A stretch of DNA of 28,408 nucleotides. Origin: Spirochaetaceae bacterium (GTDB taxonomy: Bacteria; Spirochaetota; Spirochaetia; Treponematales; Breznakiellaceae). The translations under genes and the position numbers were made by a program. Of the stretch, positions 8,136-16,073 are shown piece after piece. The DNA is taken from the NCBI GenBank assembly GCA_031258615.1, contig JAIRMP010000170.1, forward strand, positions 1-28,408, given 5' to 3'. Under the pieces are notes generated by a model. That model was not told the DNA's origin. It saw only the letters and a list, made by a program, of their open reading frames with translations, and searched no databases. Position 1 is the stretch's first letter. Each line of letters begins with the position of its first letter.

Positions 8136-8873
8136 ATGGATACCAGCATTGCCGCCGTGATTACCGCCGCGGGCGCCTCTACGCGGATGGGTGGGGTAAA
8201 GAAAGAGTACCTTACCCTGCCGGAAACCCCCGGCCCCGCCGGCGGCGCGGGTGAAACGGGCGCTGAGCCTTTGACCGTGCTTGGCGCGGCGGTTAGCGCC
8301 TTTGCCGCCTGCTCCCGTATAGGCCTGATCATAGTTACCGTGCCTCCCAATGCGGACAACGGCGAGTACGCCGCCCGCCGGGCGTTGCCGGAACGCCTGA
8401 TGCGGCAGGATGTCCCCGCCATATTTTTTGCGCCGGGCGGGAGTTCACGGCGCGTCTCCGTCCACCATGCCTTGTCCACGCTGGCCGGCTTCAAACCGGA
8501 TTATGTTCTGATCCATGACGGCGCGCGCCCCTGGGTAACACCTTCGTTGATCGACCGTGTAATTGACGCCGTCCTACTGCATGACGCCGTGCTGCCCGCT
8601 ATGCCGCTGTTGGAAACGCCCAAGGAGATTGAGGGCGGCTTTGTCAGCAGGCATCTGAAACGTTCATCCGTCGTTCTGGCCCAGACGCCGCAGGGATTCG
8701 CGTTCCCCCCACTTCTTGCCGCCCACGAGAAGGCGGCCTGGCGGGAACTGGCCGAATCGGTTGAATATACGGACGACACCCAAATCTGGGGCGAATTTGT
8801 GGGGCCTGTCACGGTGATCAACGGCGACGCGGGCAACCGCAAAATTACCTTTCCCGAAGACCTGAATACGTGA
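8136..8873 (+). CDS. ispD: 2-C-methyl-D-erythritol 4-phosphate cytidylyltransferase
   Basis: The 245-residue protein catalyses the CTP-dependent third step of the MEP isoprenoid pathway. Evidence is the N-terminal CTP loop ITAAGASTRMGG with the lysines of VKKEYL (about 20-25), the middle motif LIHDGARPW and the later QTPQGF, all typical of IspD. An unusual Gly/Pro/Ala-rich insertion (about residues 29-45) sits right after the CTP loop. It is translated 11 nt after carD and is probably in the same transcript. IspF, often fused or adjacent, is not present here; the next plus-strand gene is a metal regulator. Confidence 0.93.
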   Translation: MDTSIAAVITAAGASTRMGGVKKEYLTLPETPGPAGGAGETGAEPLTVLGAAVSAFAACSRIGLIIVTVPPNADNGEYAARRALPERLMRQDVPAIFFAPGGSSRRVSVHHALSTLAGFKPDYVLIHDGARPWVTPSLIDRVIDAVLLHDAVLPAMPLLETPKEIEGGFVSRHLKRSSVVLAQTPQGFAFPPLLAAHEKAAWRELAESVEYTDDTQIWGEFVGPVTVINGDAGNRKITFPEDLNT

Positions 8874-9028
8874 TACCACGGGCTCGTGGATTAACGCTGA
8901 TTTGCGTAGTTAGCGGGCCTTTTTAAAAAATCCCGGTCAGAAAGAACAAGTATTACAACGAATCTATCCGCGCATACAAAGCGCCCCGGCCAAAGCTCCC
9001 GTTGAGCAGCATTGCAAACGCGGGAAGG

Positions 9029-9057
9029 TTGACAAACCAAAGAAATGATTGTACATT
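9029..9057 (+). promoter_or_regulatory. Promoter of the metal-resistance operon
   Basis: A perfect -35 box TTGACA (9029-9034) and a -10 box TACATT (9052-9057) are separated by 17 nt. The start codon of the ArsR-type regulator lies 33 nt further on. The -10 box touches the palindromic operator, so a bound repressor would block RNA polymerase. Confidence 0.75.
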
Positions 9058-9072
9058 TGAATATATGTTCAA
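9057..9072. promoter_or_regulatory. Operator palindrome for the CadC-like repressor
   Basis: TTGAATATATGTTCAA has perfect TTGAA/TTCAA arms around a 6-nt centre. This is close to the imperfect palindromes with TGAA/TTCA arms bound by CadC, SmtB and CzrA. It overlaps the end of the -10 box and precedes the ribosome binding site GAAGGAG (9078-9084), so it is well placed for autoregulation. Confidence 0.7.
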
Positions 9073-9089
9073 CTGATGAAGGAGTGTTT

Positions 9090-9443
9090 ATGGACGAGAT
9101 GGATTTCTGCGAAAGCACCGTGATACACGAAGATGTGGTCGCCGGTGTGAGACAACGGATGCCGGAGGAGGAGACGATGCTCGATCTGGCGGACCTGTTC
9201 AAGATGTTTGCCGATTCTACCCGCGTAAAGATAATCTGCGCGCTGCTGGAGGCGGAGATGTGCGTCTGCGATATTTCCGCGCTGCTTGGTATGACAAAGT
9301 CGTCAATATCGCATCAATTGCGCCTGCTGCGGCAGACAAAACTGGTGAAAAACAGGCGGGAAGGTAAAATCGTTTACTACTCGCTGGACGATGAGCACGT
9401 AAGGGACATTCTTGACAAGGGGCTCTCGCACGTCCGCGAGTAG
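9090..9443 (+). CDS. cadC: ArsR/SmtB family metal-sensing repressor, CadC-like
   Basis: The 117-residue winged-helix protein is a metal-responsive repressor. The recognition helix is within MTKSSISHQLRLLR. Both classical metal sites can be traced. The alpha3N site has Cys58 and Cys60 (MCVCD) with Cys7 near the N-terminus, and the alpha5 site has Asp101, His103, His114 and Glu117 (DEH to HVRE). As I recall, these are the same numbers as in the staphylococcal plasmid CadC. The fourth alpha3N ligand, Cys11, is Val here; His13 or Glu8 could substitute. ATG 9090 is chosen over 9045 because GAAGGAG precedes it and the upstream codons run through the promoter. It is in an operon with the ATPase 9 nt downstream and should respond to Cd, Pb or Zn. 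Confidence 0.9.
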   Translation: MDEMDFCESTVIHEDVVAGVRQRMPEEETMLDLADLFKMFADSTRVKIICALLEAEMCVCDISALLGMTKSSISHQLRLLRQTKLVKNRREGKIVYYSLDDEHVRDILDKGLSHVRE

Positions 9444-9452
9444 GGGGAAGTT

Positions 9453-11468
9453 ATGAAAAACACGGTGAATAAAAAATTCGCGGCAAAGGCGGCGGTTTTC
9501 TCCGCCGCGAAAGAAGCTTGCGGCTGCGGTCATTGCGCCCATGTTCATGATGCGGTAAGCGCTGACGGCGGTGAACAGAACGGCGGCAAAACATTTTTCA
9601 GGGCGCGTATGGCCGCCGGTTCCGTTTTTTTTGCGCTGGCTCTCGCGCTGGAGGCAAATATTTTTGGTATAAACCTGCCGGGCGGCCTGTTTTCGCCGGT
9701 TCTTATCGCCTGCCTTGCCGGCTACATACTGATAGGAGCGGACGTCGTCCTCCGTTCGGCAAGAAATATCAGCCGAGGACAGGTGTTTGACGAGAATTTC
9801 TTGATGACGATAGCGACCTTCGGCGCGTTTGCGATAGGCGAGTACCCGGAGGCGGTCGCCGTGATGCTGTTCTACCAGGTGGGCGAGGCTTTTCAGGACA
9901 GTGCCGTGCGCCGTTCCCGCTCTTCGATAGCGGCGCTGATGGACATACGCCCGGATTACGCGAATCTAAAGGAGGAAGACGGCGGGATTCGCGTTGTTTC
10001 GCCGAATGACGTCGCCGTCGGCAGCCTGATAATCGTCAAGCCGGGCGAAAAGACGCCGCTGGACGGCGTTGTCGTGGAGGGGGAGTCCTCCATCGACACG
10101 TCCGCGCTGACGGGCGAAAGCGCGCCGCGCGATGTGGCGCCGGGAAGCGAGGTTCTCTCCGGCACGATCAACAAGGGCGGCCTCCTCTCTATCCGGGTAA
10201 CAAAGAGCGCAGGCGAATCGACAGTCGCCAAGATTCTCAACATGGTGCAGAACGCGGCGCAAAAAAAATCAAGGGTAGAGCGTTTTATAACCCGTTTTGC
10301 CCGTTACTACACGCCTGTCGTTGTTACCTGCGCGCTGCTGCTCGCGCTGATTCCGCCGCTCGTTTCAGGCGGCACGGATTTTGACCGCTGGCTGTACCGC
10401 GCCTTAGTGTTCCTTGTGGTGTCCTGCCCATGCGCGCTCGTTATCTCGGTGCCGCTCAGTTTTTTCGGCGGGATAGGCGGCGCGTCAAGGCGCGGGATAC
10501 TGATAAAGGGGAGTTCCTACCTCGAGGCGCTCAGCGACATAGACACGATAGTGTTCGACAAGACGGGAACGCTGACCAAAGGGATTTTCAAGGTAGCCGG
10601 GATAGACGCTCTGGGCGCTTTCTCGGCGGACGAGGCGCTTTTCTACGCGGCGCACGCGGAACACTTTTCTAACCACCCGGCGGCCTCCGCAGTCCGCGCG
10701 GCGTTCCCAGGCGCGGTGGATCCGTCCGTGATAGAGGCCCTGGAGGAGATACCGGGCCGGGGCGTAAGGGCGCGCGTAAACGGTAAAACGGTTCTGGCCG
10801 GTAACAGGAAGCTGCTGGAAGGCGAGGGGGTAGTCTTTACGCTGTACGAGGGGACGGGCATCTGCGTATATGTCGCGGTAGACAATGAGGCTGCCGGGCG
10901 TATCATCATACAGGACGAGGTGAAGCCTGACAGCGCCGGCGCGGTGACCGCGTTAAAACGGCTGGGGATACGGCGGGCGGCAATGTTCACCGGGGATACC
11001 ACGAGGGAAGGGGAGGCTGTCGCGGAGCGGCTGGGAATAGACATGGCGTTTACCGAACTGCTGCCGGACGAAAAGGTAACGCGGCTTGAAAATATCGCGG
11101 CGGAACGGAAGACGGGGGGCAGCCTTGTGTTTGTGGGGGACGGCATAAACGACGCGCCCGTCCTTGCCCGCAGCGATGTAGGGATAGCGATGGGGGCGTA
11201 CGGCACGGACGCGGCGATTGAGGCGGCGGATATCGTGCTGATGACGGATGAACCGGCGAAAATCTGCGACGCGGTGGGCATAGCCCGCCGGACGCGCCGC
11301 ATCGTAAAGCAGAACATCGTGTTTGCGCTCGGCGTAAAGGCGCTGATACTGGCAGCCGGCGCTGCGGGGCTCGCCTCTATATGGCTTGCCGTGTTTGGTG
11401 ATGTCGGCGTCTGCTTTATCGCCATACTGAACGCGATGCGCGCGGGCGGCGCCCAAAAAGGCGGGTAA
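9453..11468 (+). CDS. cadA: Zn/Cd/Pb-translocating P1B-type ATPase
   Basis: The 671-residue membrane pump exports soft divalent cations using ATP. It has the transport-site CPC (Cys325, Cys327), the phosphorylated DKTGTLT (Asp369), the HP signature (SNHPAA), the TGES dephosphorylation loop, the hinge GDGINDAP and a final helix containing DVG with an LNA segment, the pattern of zinc/cadmium pumps. A ferredoxin-like HMA domain is missing; the N-terminus instead carries a compact cluster CGCGHCAHVH (residues 23-32) that could bind metal. GGGGGAAG provides the ribosome binding site. It is co-transcribed with the CadC-like repressor. Cd, Zn and Pb cannot be told apart from sequence. Confidence 0.92.
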   Translation: MKNTVNKKFAAKAAVFSAAKEACGCGHCAHVHDAVSADGGEQNGGKTFFRARMAAGSVFFALALALEANIFGINLPGGLFSPVLIACLAGYILIGADVVLRSARNISRGQVFDENFLMTIATFGAFAIGEYPEAVAVMLFYQVGEAFQDSAVRRSRSSIAALMDIRPDYANLKEEDGGIRVVSPNDVAVGSLIIVKPGEKTPLDGVVVEGESSIDTSALTGESAPRDVAPGSEVLSGTINKGGLLSIRVTKSAGESTVAKILNMVQNAAQKKSRVERFITRFARYYTPVVVTCALLLALIPPLVSGGTDFDRWLYRALVFLVVSCPCALVISVPLSFFGGIGGASRRGILIKGSSYLEALSDIDTIVFDKTGTLTKGIFKVAGIDALGAFSADEALFYAAHAEHFSNHPAASAVRAAFPGAVDPSVIEALEEIPGRGVRARVNGKTVLAGNRKLLEGEGVVFTLYEGTGICVYVAVDNEAAGRIIIQDEVKPDSAGAVTALKRLGIRRAAMFTGDTTREGEAVAERLGIDMAFTELLPDEKVTRLENIAAERKTGGSLVFVGDGINDAPVLARSDVGIAMGAYGTDAAIEAADIVLMTDEPAKICDAVGIARRTRRIVKQNIVFALGVKALILAAGAAGLASIWLAVFGDVGVCFIAILNAMRAGGAQKGG

Positions 11469-11820
11469 CGGAGGCGTTTTTTCGAACGGATACGCGGAAT
11501 GTGCGTTTGCCCTGGGTCATTGCGAGCGCCCCTAGGGTCTTGTCATTGCGAGCGCCCGCCAGGGCGCGAAGCAATCCAGTTTGTCAGCCCCTTCTCGCAC
11601 CCACTCGACCCGCGTTTTGGTTGTGCTCCTCGCAATGATGACGGGCATCCCACAACGGTAGGAGTTTGCCTAAGCCAGCCGCTTCGCGGCAGGCTACGCA
11701 AACTCCTATGGCAAGCCTCCGGCTTGCCGCCTCCTCGCAATGACGACTTCCCATTCGTCATTGCGAATACCCTTGGTGTATTGGCACATTGATATTCAGC
11801 AAAATATTGCTTCCTTTCTA
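11469..11820. repeat. REP-like repeat zone after the ATPase gene
   Basis: No gene is seen here. The motif GTCATTGCGAGCGCCC occurs directly at 11516-11531 and 11542-11557. Its core recurs in inverted orientation as CTCGCAATGATGAC (about 11629-11642) and CTCGCAATGACGAC (about 11734-11747), and once more directly as CGTCATTGCGA near 11756. GCGAAGCAATCCAG completes the usual pattern of this very widespread class of extragenic repeat. The two-hairpin repeat copy B lies inside the zone. Confidence 0.7.
11661..11728 (+). repeat. Two-hairpin dispersed repeat, copy B
   Basis: The outer arms GGAGTTTGC (11661-11669) and GCAAACTCC (11698-11706) enclose an inner stem AGCC-a-GCCGC/GCGGC-a-GGCT (11673-11682 and 11686-11695). 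After 3 nt comes the second hairpin GGCAAGCC/GGCTTGCC (11710-11717 and 11721-11728). The layout is the same as in copies A and C. Confidence 0.8.
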
Positions 11821-12345
11821 CCTGTAACTAACGGTATATCCGTGACGTCCGGCAGCGTGACGCTCGGAAAGGGCTCAAGCCAGAAGTTTATGGCAACAGT
11901 CACAGGCAACAGCGAAACGCTGATCTGGAGCGTATCGGGCAGCGAAACCGGCGTCACTGAAACAACGGACGGTAAGATATTCTGGTTGAAGGTAGATGAA
12001 AACGAAACGGACAAGGAGCTGATCGTCAAGGCTGCTCTTCCTGACGATACCAAGGTTTATGGCGAGGCTGTCGTGAATATACTGGGCAACGAGGGGCTTG
12101 CCGTAACAAACGGCCTGGCGGTAAGGCCGCAGTCCATCATGCTGGGCGCCGGCGACACGCAGCCGTTCAAGGCGCATCTTTTGAATAGCGATTCAACTAT
12201 TGGGCAGGAAGCGTCGGAGGTATCGTGGAGCGTGAACAGCTCGTCCGGCTCTACAACCATAAACGGTGGCAGCCTGACCGTGCGCCGTGGCCGAGGATGA
12301 AAGCTCCAGGCATTTAACTGTAAGGGCAAAGACAGCGGAAGCTGT
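11821..12345 (+). pseudogene. Decayed copy of the Ig-like lipoprotein gene
   Basis: This stretch is a near-duplicate of the Ig-like part of the lipoprotein gene at 12896. Positions 11821-12249 align with 13028-13456, and from 12250 the match jumps to 13733, an in-frame deletion of 276 nt (92 codons) apparently between two similar SSSGST/QSAST-coding stretches. Shortly after, a 7-nt insertion (CGCCGTG after ACCGTG at about 12285-12291) shifts the frame to a stop at 12298-12300. The signal peptide, first linker, third domain remainder and all leucine-rich repeats are missing. The open frame reported back to 11740 runs into repeat DNA and has no start signal. It could serve as a donor for recombination with the intact gene. 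Confidence 0.8.
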
Positions 12346-12401
12346 TTCGCGTCGGAGCCCGCATTTTTCAACGCTAACAGCTTAAAGATTTAAACTGTTA
12401 G

Positions 12402-12416
12402 CCCCCCCCCCCCCCC
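12402..12416 (+). repeat. C15 homopolymer tract
   Basis: A run of 15 C follows the decayed Ig-like gene copy. It is one of four such runs in the window, all C on the sense strand at gene 3' ends. Confidence 0.9.
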
Positions 12417-12851
12417 AATGACTGTTGTTCACTATTCATTTTTGCAATAAATGCATTTTATTGTAGACGAAAAATACTTTACTTTATTATATTGTACTCA
12501 TGGATTTGATGGAACGAATGTCAGCGTTAAGTTTTTTAGTCTGCTGTCCCGGTGTGCGGCGTAAAGATTCCCATCCCCCCTCCCGGATTGTTATCCTGAA
12601 TTGCGGCGTCATTCAATACATCAACTCTTATGAAATTCTTGTGAGTCGCGGACTTTCAGAAATACCCTGTAATATGGTGTGCACAGATACACTTCATATC
12701 GTTTCGGATTTATGAAAATTTGCTGAATTTGGGAAATTTGCGGCTCTAAATGACAGTTAAATTTAGTCGTTTTCACGTTGTGCAGGACGAATGCTGGTAA
12801 AACTGTTTCTATAGGTGGAACTTGTTTCTACCCGGAATCGTCCATTTCCGA

Positions 12852-12873
12852 AAACACCGCTTATGCGGTGTTT
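12852..12873 (+). promoter_or_regulatory. Leader hairpin before the LRR lipoprotein start
   Basis: AAACACCGC (12852-12860), a TTAT loop and GCGGTGTTT (12865-12873) form a perfect 9-bp stem followed by a pyrimidine-rich ACAATTTTCTTTT. It ends 22 nt before the start codon and looks like a terminator or attenuator, so it could control expression of the surface protein. Confidence 0.5.
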
Positions 12874-12895
12874 ACAATTTTCTTTTGAGGTGCGT

Positions 12896-15580
12896 ATGAA
12901 GATTAGATATTTTGCATGGTTGATACCTGTCATACTATTGACGGGCGCTTTTTGGGGCTGCGAAAAAGCTATCGATGGAAGCGATCACGAAAACAACAAT
13001 GAGCCAAAGCCAAAGCCCCCATCAAAGCCTGTAACAAATGGCATAACGGTGGAGCCCGGCAGTGTGACACTCGGAAAGGGATCAAGCCAGAAGTTTGTTG
13101 CAACTGTCACGGGGGGCAGTGAAACTCTGATCTGGAGCGTATCGGGCAGCGGTAACGGAAACACGCAGACGACAGAAGGCCTGATATTCTGGTTGAATGT
13201 AGACGAAAACGAAACGGCCAAGGAACTGATCGTCAAGGCTGCTCTTCCTGACGATACCAAGGTTTATGGCGAGGCTGTCGTGAAGATACTGGGCAACGAG
13301 GGGCTTGCCGTAACAAACGGCCTCGCGGTAAGGCCGCAGTCCATCATGCTGGGCGCCGGCGACACGCAGCCGTTCAAGGCGCATCTTTTGAACAACGATT
13401 CAACTATTGGCCAGGAAGCGGCGGATGTGTCATGGAGCGTGAACAGCTCGTCCGGCTCTACGATCCAGAACGGGATGTTTACTGTGGCGTCCGGGGAAAA
13501 GGCGGGCGTACTGATCGTAACGGCAACCCGCGAGGGCGCGATGTCCGGGACGGCCATTGTAGCCGTGCTTGGAACCGGGAGCGAGCCTGTGCCGGTCAGC
13601 GACGGGGTATACGTGTCTCCACAGGTAGGCGCGGTAAAAAAAGGGCGTACAATGGACTTCAAAGCGTACAGGAGCCTGAACGAGGAGATAAAAAGCGGCC
13701 TGGAATGGACAGTGTTTGGGGGGCAGTCCGCCTCTACAACCATAAACGGCGGCAGCCTGACCGTGGCCGAGGATGAAAGCTCCAGTCATTTAACCGTAAG
13801 GGCAAAGACCGCGGAAGGCCGTTACGGGACGGCGGTTGTGGCGGTGCTGGATACCGGCGGCCTTACCAGCATAACGGCGATCAGGGAATACCTTAACAAC
13901 ACAAACGCCGGCAGGAATGTTAACGATCCCGTGCCGCTGCGGGTAAACCTGAACCTGTCCGATACCGGCGGAAACGGCTGGGGGGATCTGCTCGCCGTGA
14001 TAGAGGAGGCGGGTAAATTCGTCGAGATGGACCTTTCGGATTGCGTGATGAATGATTCGACCTTTGACACATCCCCGGAAAACGATACCGGCAAGGATAG
14101 GATAGCGTCTCTCATCCTGCCGGACGCAGCGGAAAAGATAGTGTCCGGCAGCTCGAACTCCGCCACCTTCAAGCACTTCAGCATCCTCAGGAAAGTAACA
14201 GGCAGGCGGGCTAAGGAAGTCGGTAGTTACTCATTCCAGGAATGTTTCAGTCTTACATCGGTAGACTTCCCGCTGGCGGTAACAGTCTACAGTAACGCAT
14301 TCTATAAATGCGCCGCTCTCACATCAGTGAGCTTCCCCGCGGCGACAAGCATAGGCAGTTCCGCCTTTCAGGGTTGCGCCGCTCTGACACTGGCGAGTCT
14401 CCCGGCGGTGGAAAGCATAGACAGCTCTGCCTTCCATGATTGCACAGCTCTGGCGACGGCGGGTATCACCACTGTAAAAAGCATAGGCAAATCCGCCTTC
14501 CAAAAATGCTCCACCCTGAGAACGGTGAGCCTCCTGGCGGCAACAAGCATAGGAGAGAGCGCCTTCATGGACTGCAAAGGCCTGGAAAACGTCAGCTTCC
14601 CCGTGGCGGCGAAGATCGACAAATACGCCTTCAAAAACTGCGCCAGACTGAAATCGGTGAGCCTCCCGGCGACGCTGACAAACATCGGGGTCAACCCGTT
14701 TGCCGCCTGCTCCAACTTAGCCTCCATCGCAGTCGATCCCGCCAACGCCAAATACAAGGCGGAGAACGGAATGCTGCTGACCATAGACGGCCAGACGCTG
14801 ATAGGCTACCCGACGGTCAGAGGAAACCTGACACTTTCTTATATTAAAACGGTCAACGATTCCGCGTTCTATACCTGCAACGAACTGTCAACAGTGAGCC
14901 TCCCCGCGGCGACAAGCATAAGAACTGACGCTTTCTTTGGCTGCCGCAAACTCGAATCGGCGTCCTTCCAGGCGGCGGAAAGCGTAGGCAATTACGCCTT
15001 CTACGATTGCCCTGCCCTATTAACGGTGAGCCTTCCCAACGCGAAAGACATAGGCGATAACTCATTCTATAGCTGCGACAAACTGTCAGCGGTGAGCTTC
15101 GACAAGGTGGAAAGCGTAGGCGTCCGCGCCTTCTACGATTGCGTCTCCCTATTAACAGTGAGCCTCCCTTCGGCGAAACACATAGGCAATTACGCGTTCC
15201 TACGCTGCGGAGCGCTCACAACGATCAGCCTGCCAGCGGCAACAACGATAGGCTATACTGTCTTCAACGGCTGTACCAAGCTGTCATCCGCAAGCCTCCC
15301 GGCGGTGAAAACGATCGGAAATTCGGCCTTCGACGGCTGTTACAACCTGACATCGCTCACCCTCCCCTCGGCGGTGCCTACCCTGGGGCAAACTGTGTTT
15401 AAGGGCACAAAGTCATCCAGCGACGTTACTACAAAGCTGACGATCTATCTGCCATCGTCCGGCGATGTGAGCTCGTACACGAGCGCGTGGGGCGTCAGCG
15501 CGGTCACCCAGGAAGGCAGCAGCTTCAAGTATGGCGAAGGCCACAGGGATATAGAAATCATCGGTCTCGAAAACAGTTAG
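12896..15580 (+). CDS. Surface lipoprotein with Ig-like domains and BspA-type LRRs
   Basis: The 894-residue protein starts with a signal peptide ending in a spirochaete-style lipobox (AFWGC, Cys22), then a Lys/Pro linker (PKPKPPSKP). Three tandem Ig-like (BIG2-type) domains follow at about residues 45-310, each opening with a VTNG/VSDG-type segment. From about 430 to 850 there are roughly 15 leucine-rich repeats of the BspA/LRR_5 type (period about 23, consensus SVSLPAATSIGxSAFxGCxxL), broken once by a different unit at ITIDGQTLIGYPTVRGN-like residues. BspA-type proteins are anchored at the cell surface and bind host or matrix proteins or other cells; the ligand here is unknown. ATG 12896 has TTGAGG upstream. 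A hairpin terminator candidate and a C16 run follow the stop. Confidence 0.9.
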   Translation: MKIRYFAWLIPVILLTGAFWGCEKAIDGSDHENNNEPKPKPPSKPVTNGITVEPGSVTLGKGSSQKFVATVTGGSETLIWSVSGSGNGNTQTTEGLIFWLNVDENETAKELIVKAALPDDTKVYGEAVVKILGNEGLAVTNGLAVRPQSIMLGAGDTQPFKAHLLNNDSTIGQEAADVSWSVNSSSGSTIQNGMFTVASGEKAGVLIVTATREGAMSGTAIVAVLGTGSEPVPVSDGVYVSPQVGAVKKGRTMDFKAYRSLNEEIKSGLEWTVFGGQSASTTINGGSLTVAEDESSSHLTVRAKTAEGRYGTAVVAVLDTGGLTSITAIREYLNNTNAGRNVNDPVPLRVNLNLSDTGGNGWGDLLAVIEEAGKFVEMDLSDCVMNDSTFDTSPENDTGKDRIASLILPDAAEKIVSGSSNSATFKHFSILRKVTGRRAKEVGSYSFQECFSLTSVDFPLAVTVYSNAFYKCAALTSVSFPAATSIGSSAFQGCAALTLASLPAVESIDSSAFHDCTALATAGITTVKSIGKSAFQKCSTLRTVSLLAATSIGESAFMDCKGLENVSFPVAAKIDKYAFKNCARLKSVSLPATLTNIGVNPFAACSNLASIAVDPANAKYKAENGMLLTIDGQTLIGYPTVRGNLTLSYIKTVNDSAFYTCNELSTVSLPAATSIRTDAFFGCRKLESASFQAAESVGNYAFYDCPALLTVSLPNAKDIGDNSFYSCDKLSAVSFDKVESVGVRAFYDCVSLLTVSLPSAKHIGNYAFLRCGALTTISLPAATTIGYTVFNGCTKLSSASLPAVKTIGNSAFDGCYNLTSLTLPSAVPTLGQTVFKGTKSSSDVTTKLTIYLPSSGDVSSYTSAWGVSAVTQEGSSFKYGEGHRDIEIIGLENS

Positions 15581-15592
15581 CGGACGCGCCTA

Positions 15593-15608
15593 CCCCCCCC
15601 CCCCCCCC
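15593..15608 (+). repeat. C16 homopolymer tract
   Basis: A run of 16 C begins 12 nt after the stop codon of the LRR lipoprotein. It is C on the sense strand, like the other three tracts. Confidence 0.9.
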
Positions 15609-15644
15609 GCCGTGAACACGTTCGCGGCGGGGAAGCCGTAACAC

Positions 15645-15678
15645 CAGGCGGGAACGGGGACAGCCCCCGTCCCGCCTG
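15645..15678 (+). terminator. Candidate terminator of the LRR lipoprotein
   Basis: CAGGCGGG (15645-15652) pairs with CCCGCCTG (15671-15678), and inside it ACGGGG pairs with CCCCGT, giving about 14 bp with a one-base bulge. Only TTT follows, so it is a strong hairpin with a weak U-run. Confidence 0.5.
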
Positions 15679-15721
15679 TTTGCCCCGGCTGCGATGTGCG
15701 CCGGGAGGCACGTTCCAAGGT

Positions 15722-15998
15722 AGACGTTCAAACTGCTGTTGATTTAATTGGTTCTACTCGAACAACTACAGGACTTACTGTTATTTGTGTTCGTGATGAT
15801 ACGGAATATCAACTTGCAAGGAAAGTAAGCGACAACGAATTTGAAACGATTTCAATTGACAAAATACCACCTTTTGAATCATGGAATTACAAAATATTAC
15901 CCCGATTAAATAGTCATGTTGTTATTTGGCAATTCCCTATGTTAGTTTTAATCAAAAAGCCACAGCCTCTTGAAACTGCAAGGCTTGATTCCGGCTAA
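15722..15998 (+). pseudogene. Transposase C-terminal remnant, ISAzo13-like
   Basis: An AT-rich fragment of about 90 codons reads DVQTAVDLIGSTRTTTGLTV, then RKVSDNEFETISID and FESWNYKILPR. This resembles the C-terminus of ISAzo13-family transposases, which contain LIGxTTTxTGL and end near a WNYTI segment. Everything upstream of it is missing, and the reading frame joins GC-rich unrelated DNA at its left end. No terminal inverted repeats were identified. The family assignment is from memory of the motif pattern and should be treated as moderate. Confidence 0.5.
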
Positions 15999-16073
15999 AT
16001 TGATTTTTCCACATCCGTTCAGCTTCCCGTTCCGCCTCATTTTTTGAATCGGTCTGTACGGTATATACACTGC

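Larger units (their letters stand above)
12346..12895. other. Long spacer upstream of the LRR lipoprotein
   Basis: No gene is supported. The spacer holds a hairpin GCTAACAG/CTGTTAGC (12373-12380 and 12395-12402) running directly into a C-run (12402-12416), then AT-rich DNA. A 71-codon frame at 12500-12715 has no ribosome binding site and no recognisable product. The leader hairpin of the lipoprotein gene is at 12852-12873. Confidence 0.5.

Noticed and set aside
8876..8889. Terminator after ispD
   Set aside because: CCACG/CGTGG is only a 5-bp stem and has no U-run.
10643..11425. Long minus-strand open frame of 260 codons inside the metal ATPase gene
   Set aside because: It is antisense to an unmistakable P-type ATPase; the product is Ser/Ala/Pro-rich as expected from the complement of GC-rich codons, with no motif.
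12500..12715. 71-codon frame upstream of the LRR lipoprotein
   Set aside because: No ribosome binding site, no recognisable product, and it lies in AT-rich spacer.
14220..15400. CRISPR-like periodic repeats
   Set aside because: The periodicity is that of in-frame leucine-rich repeats of about 69 nt with diverging sequence, not identical repeats with unique spacers.
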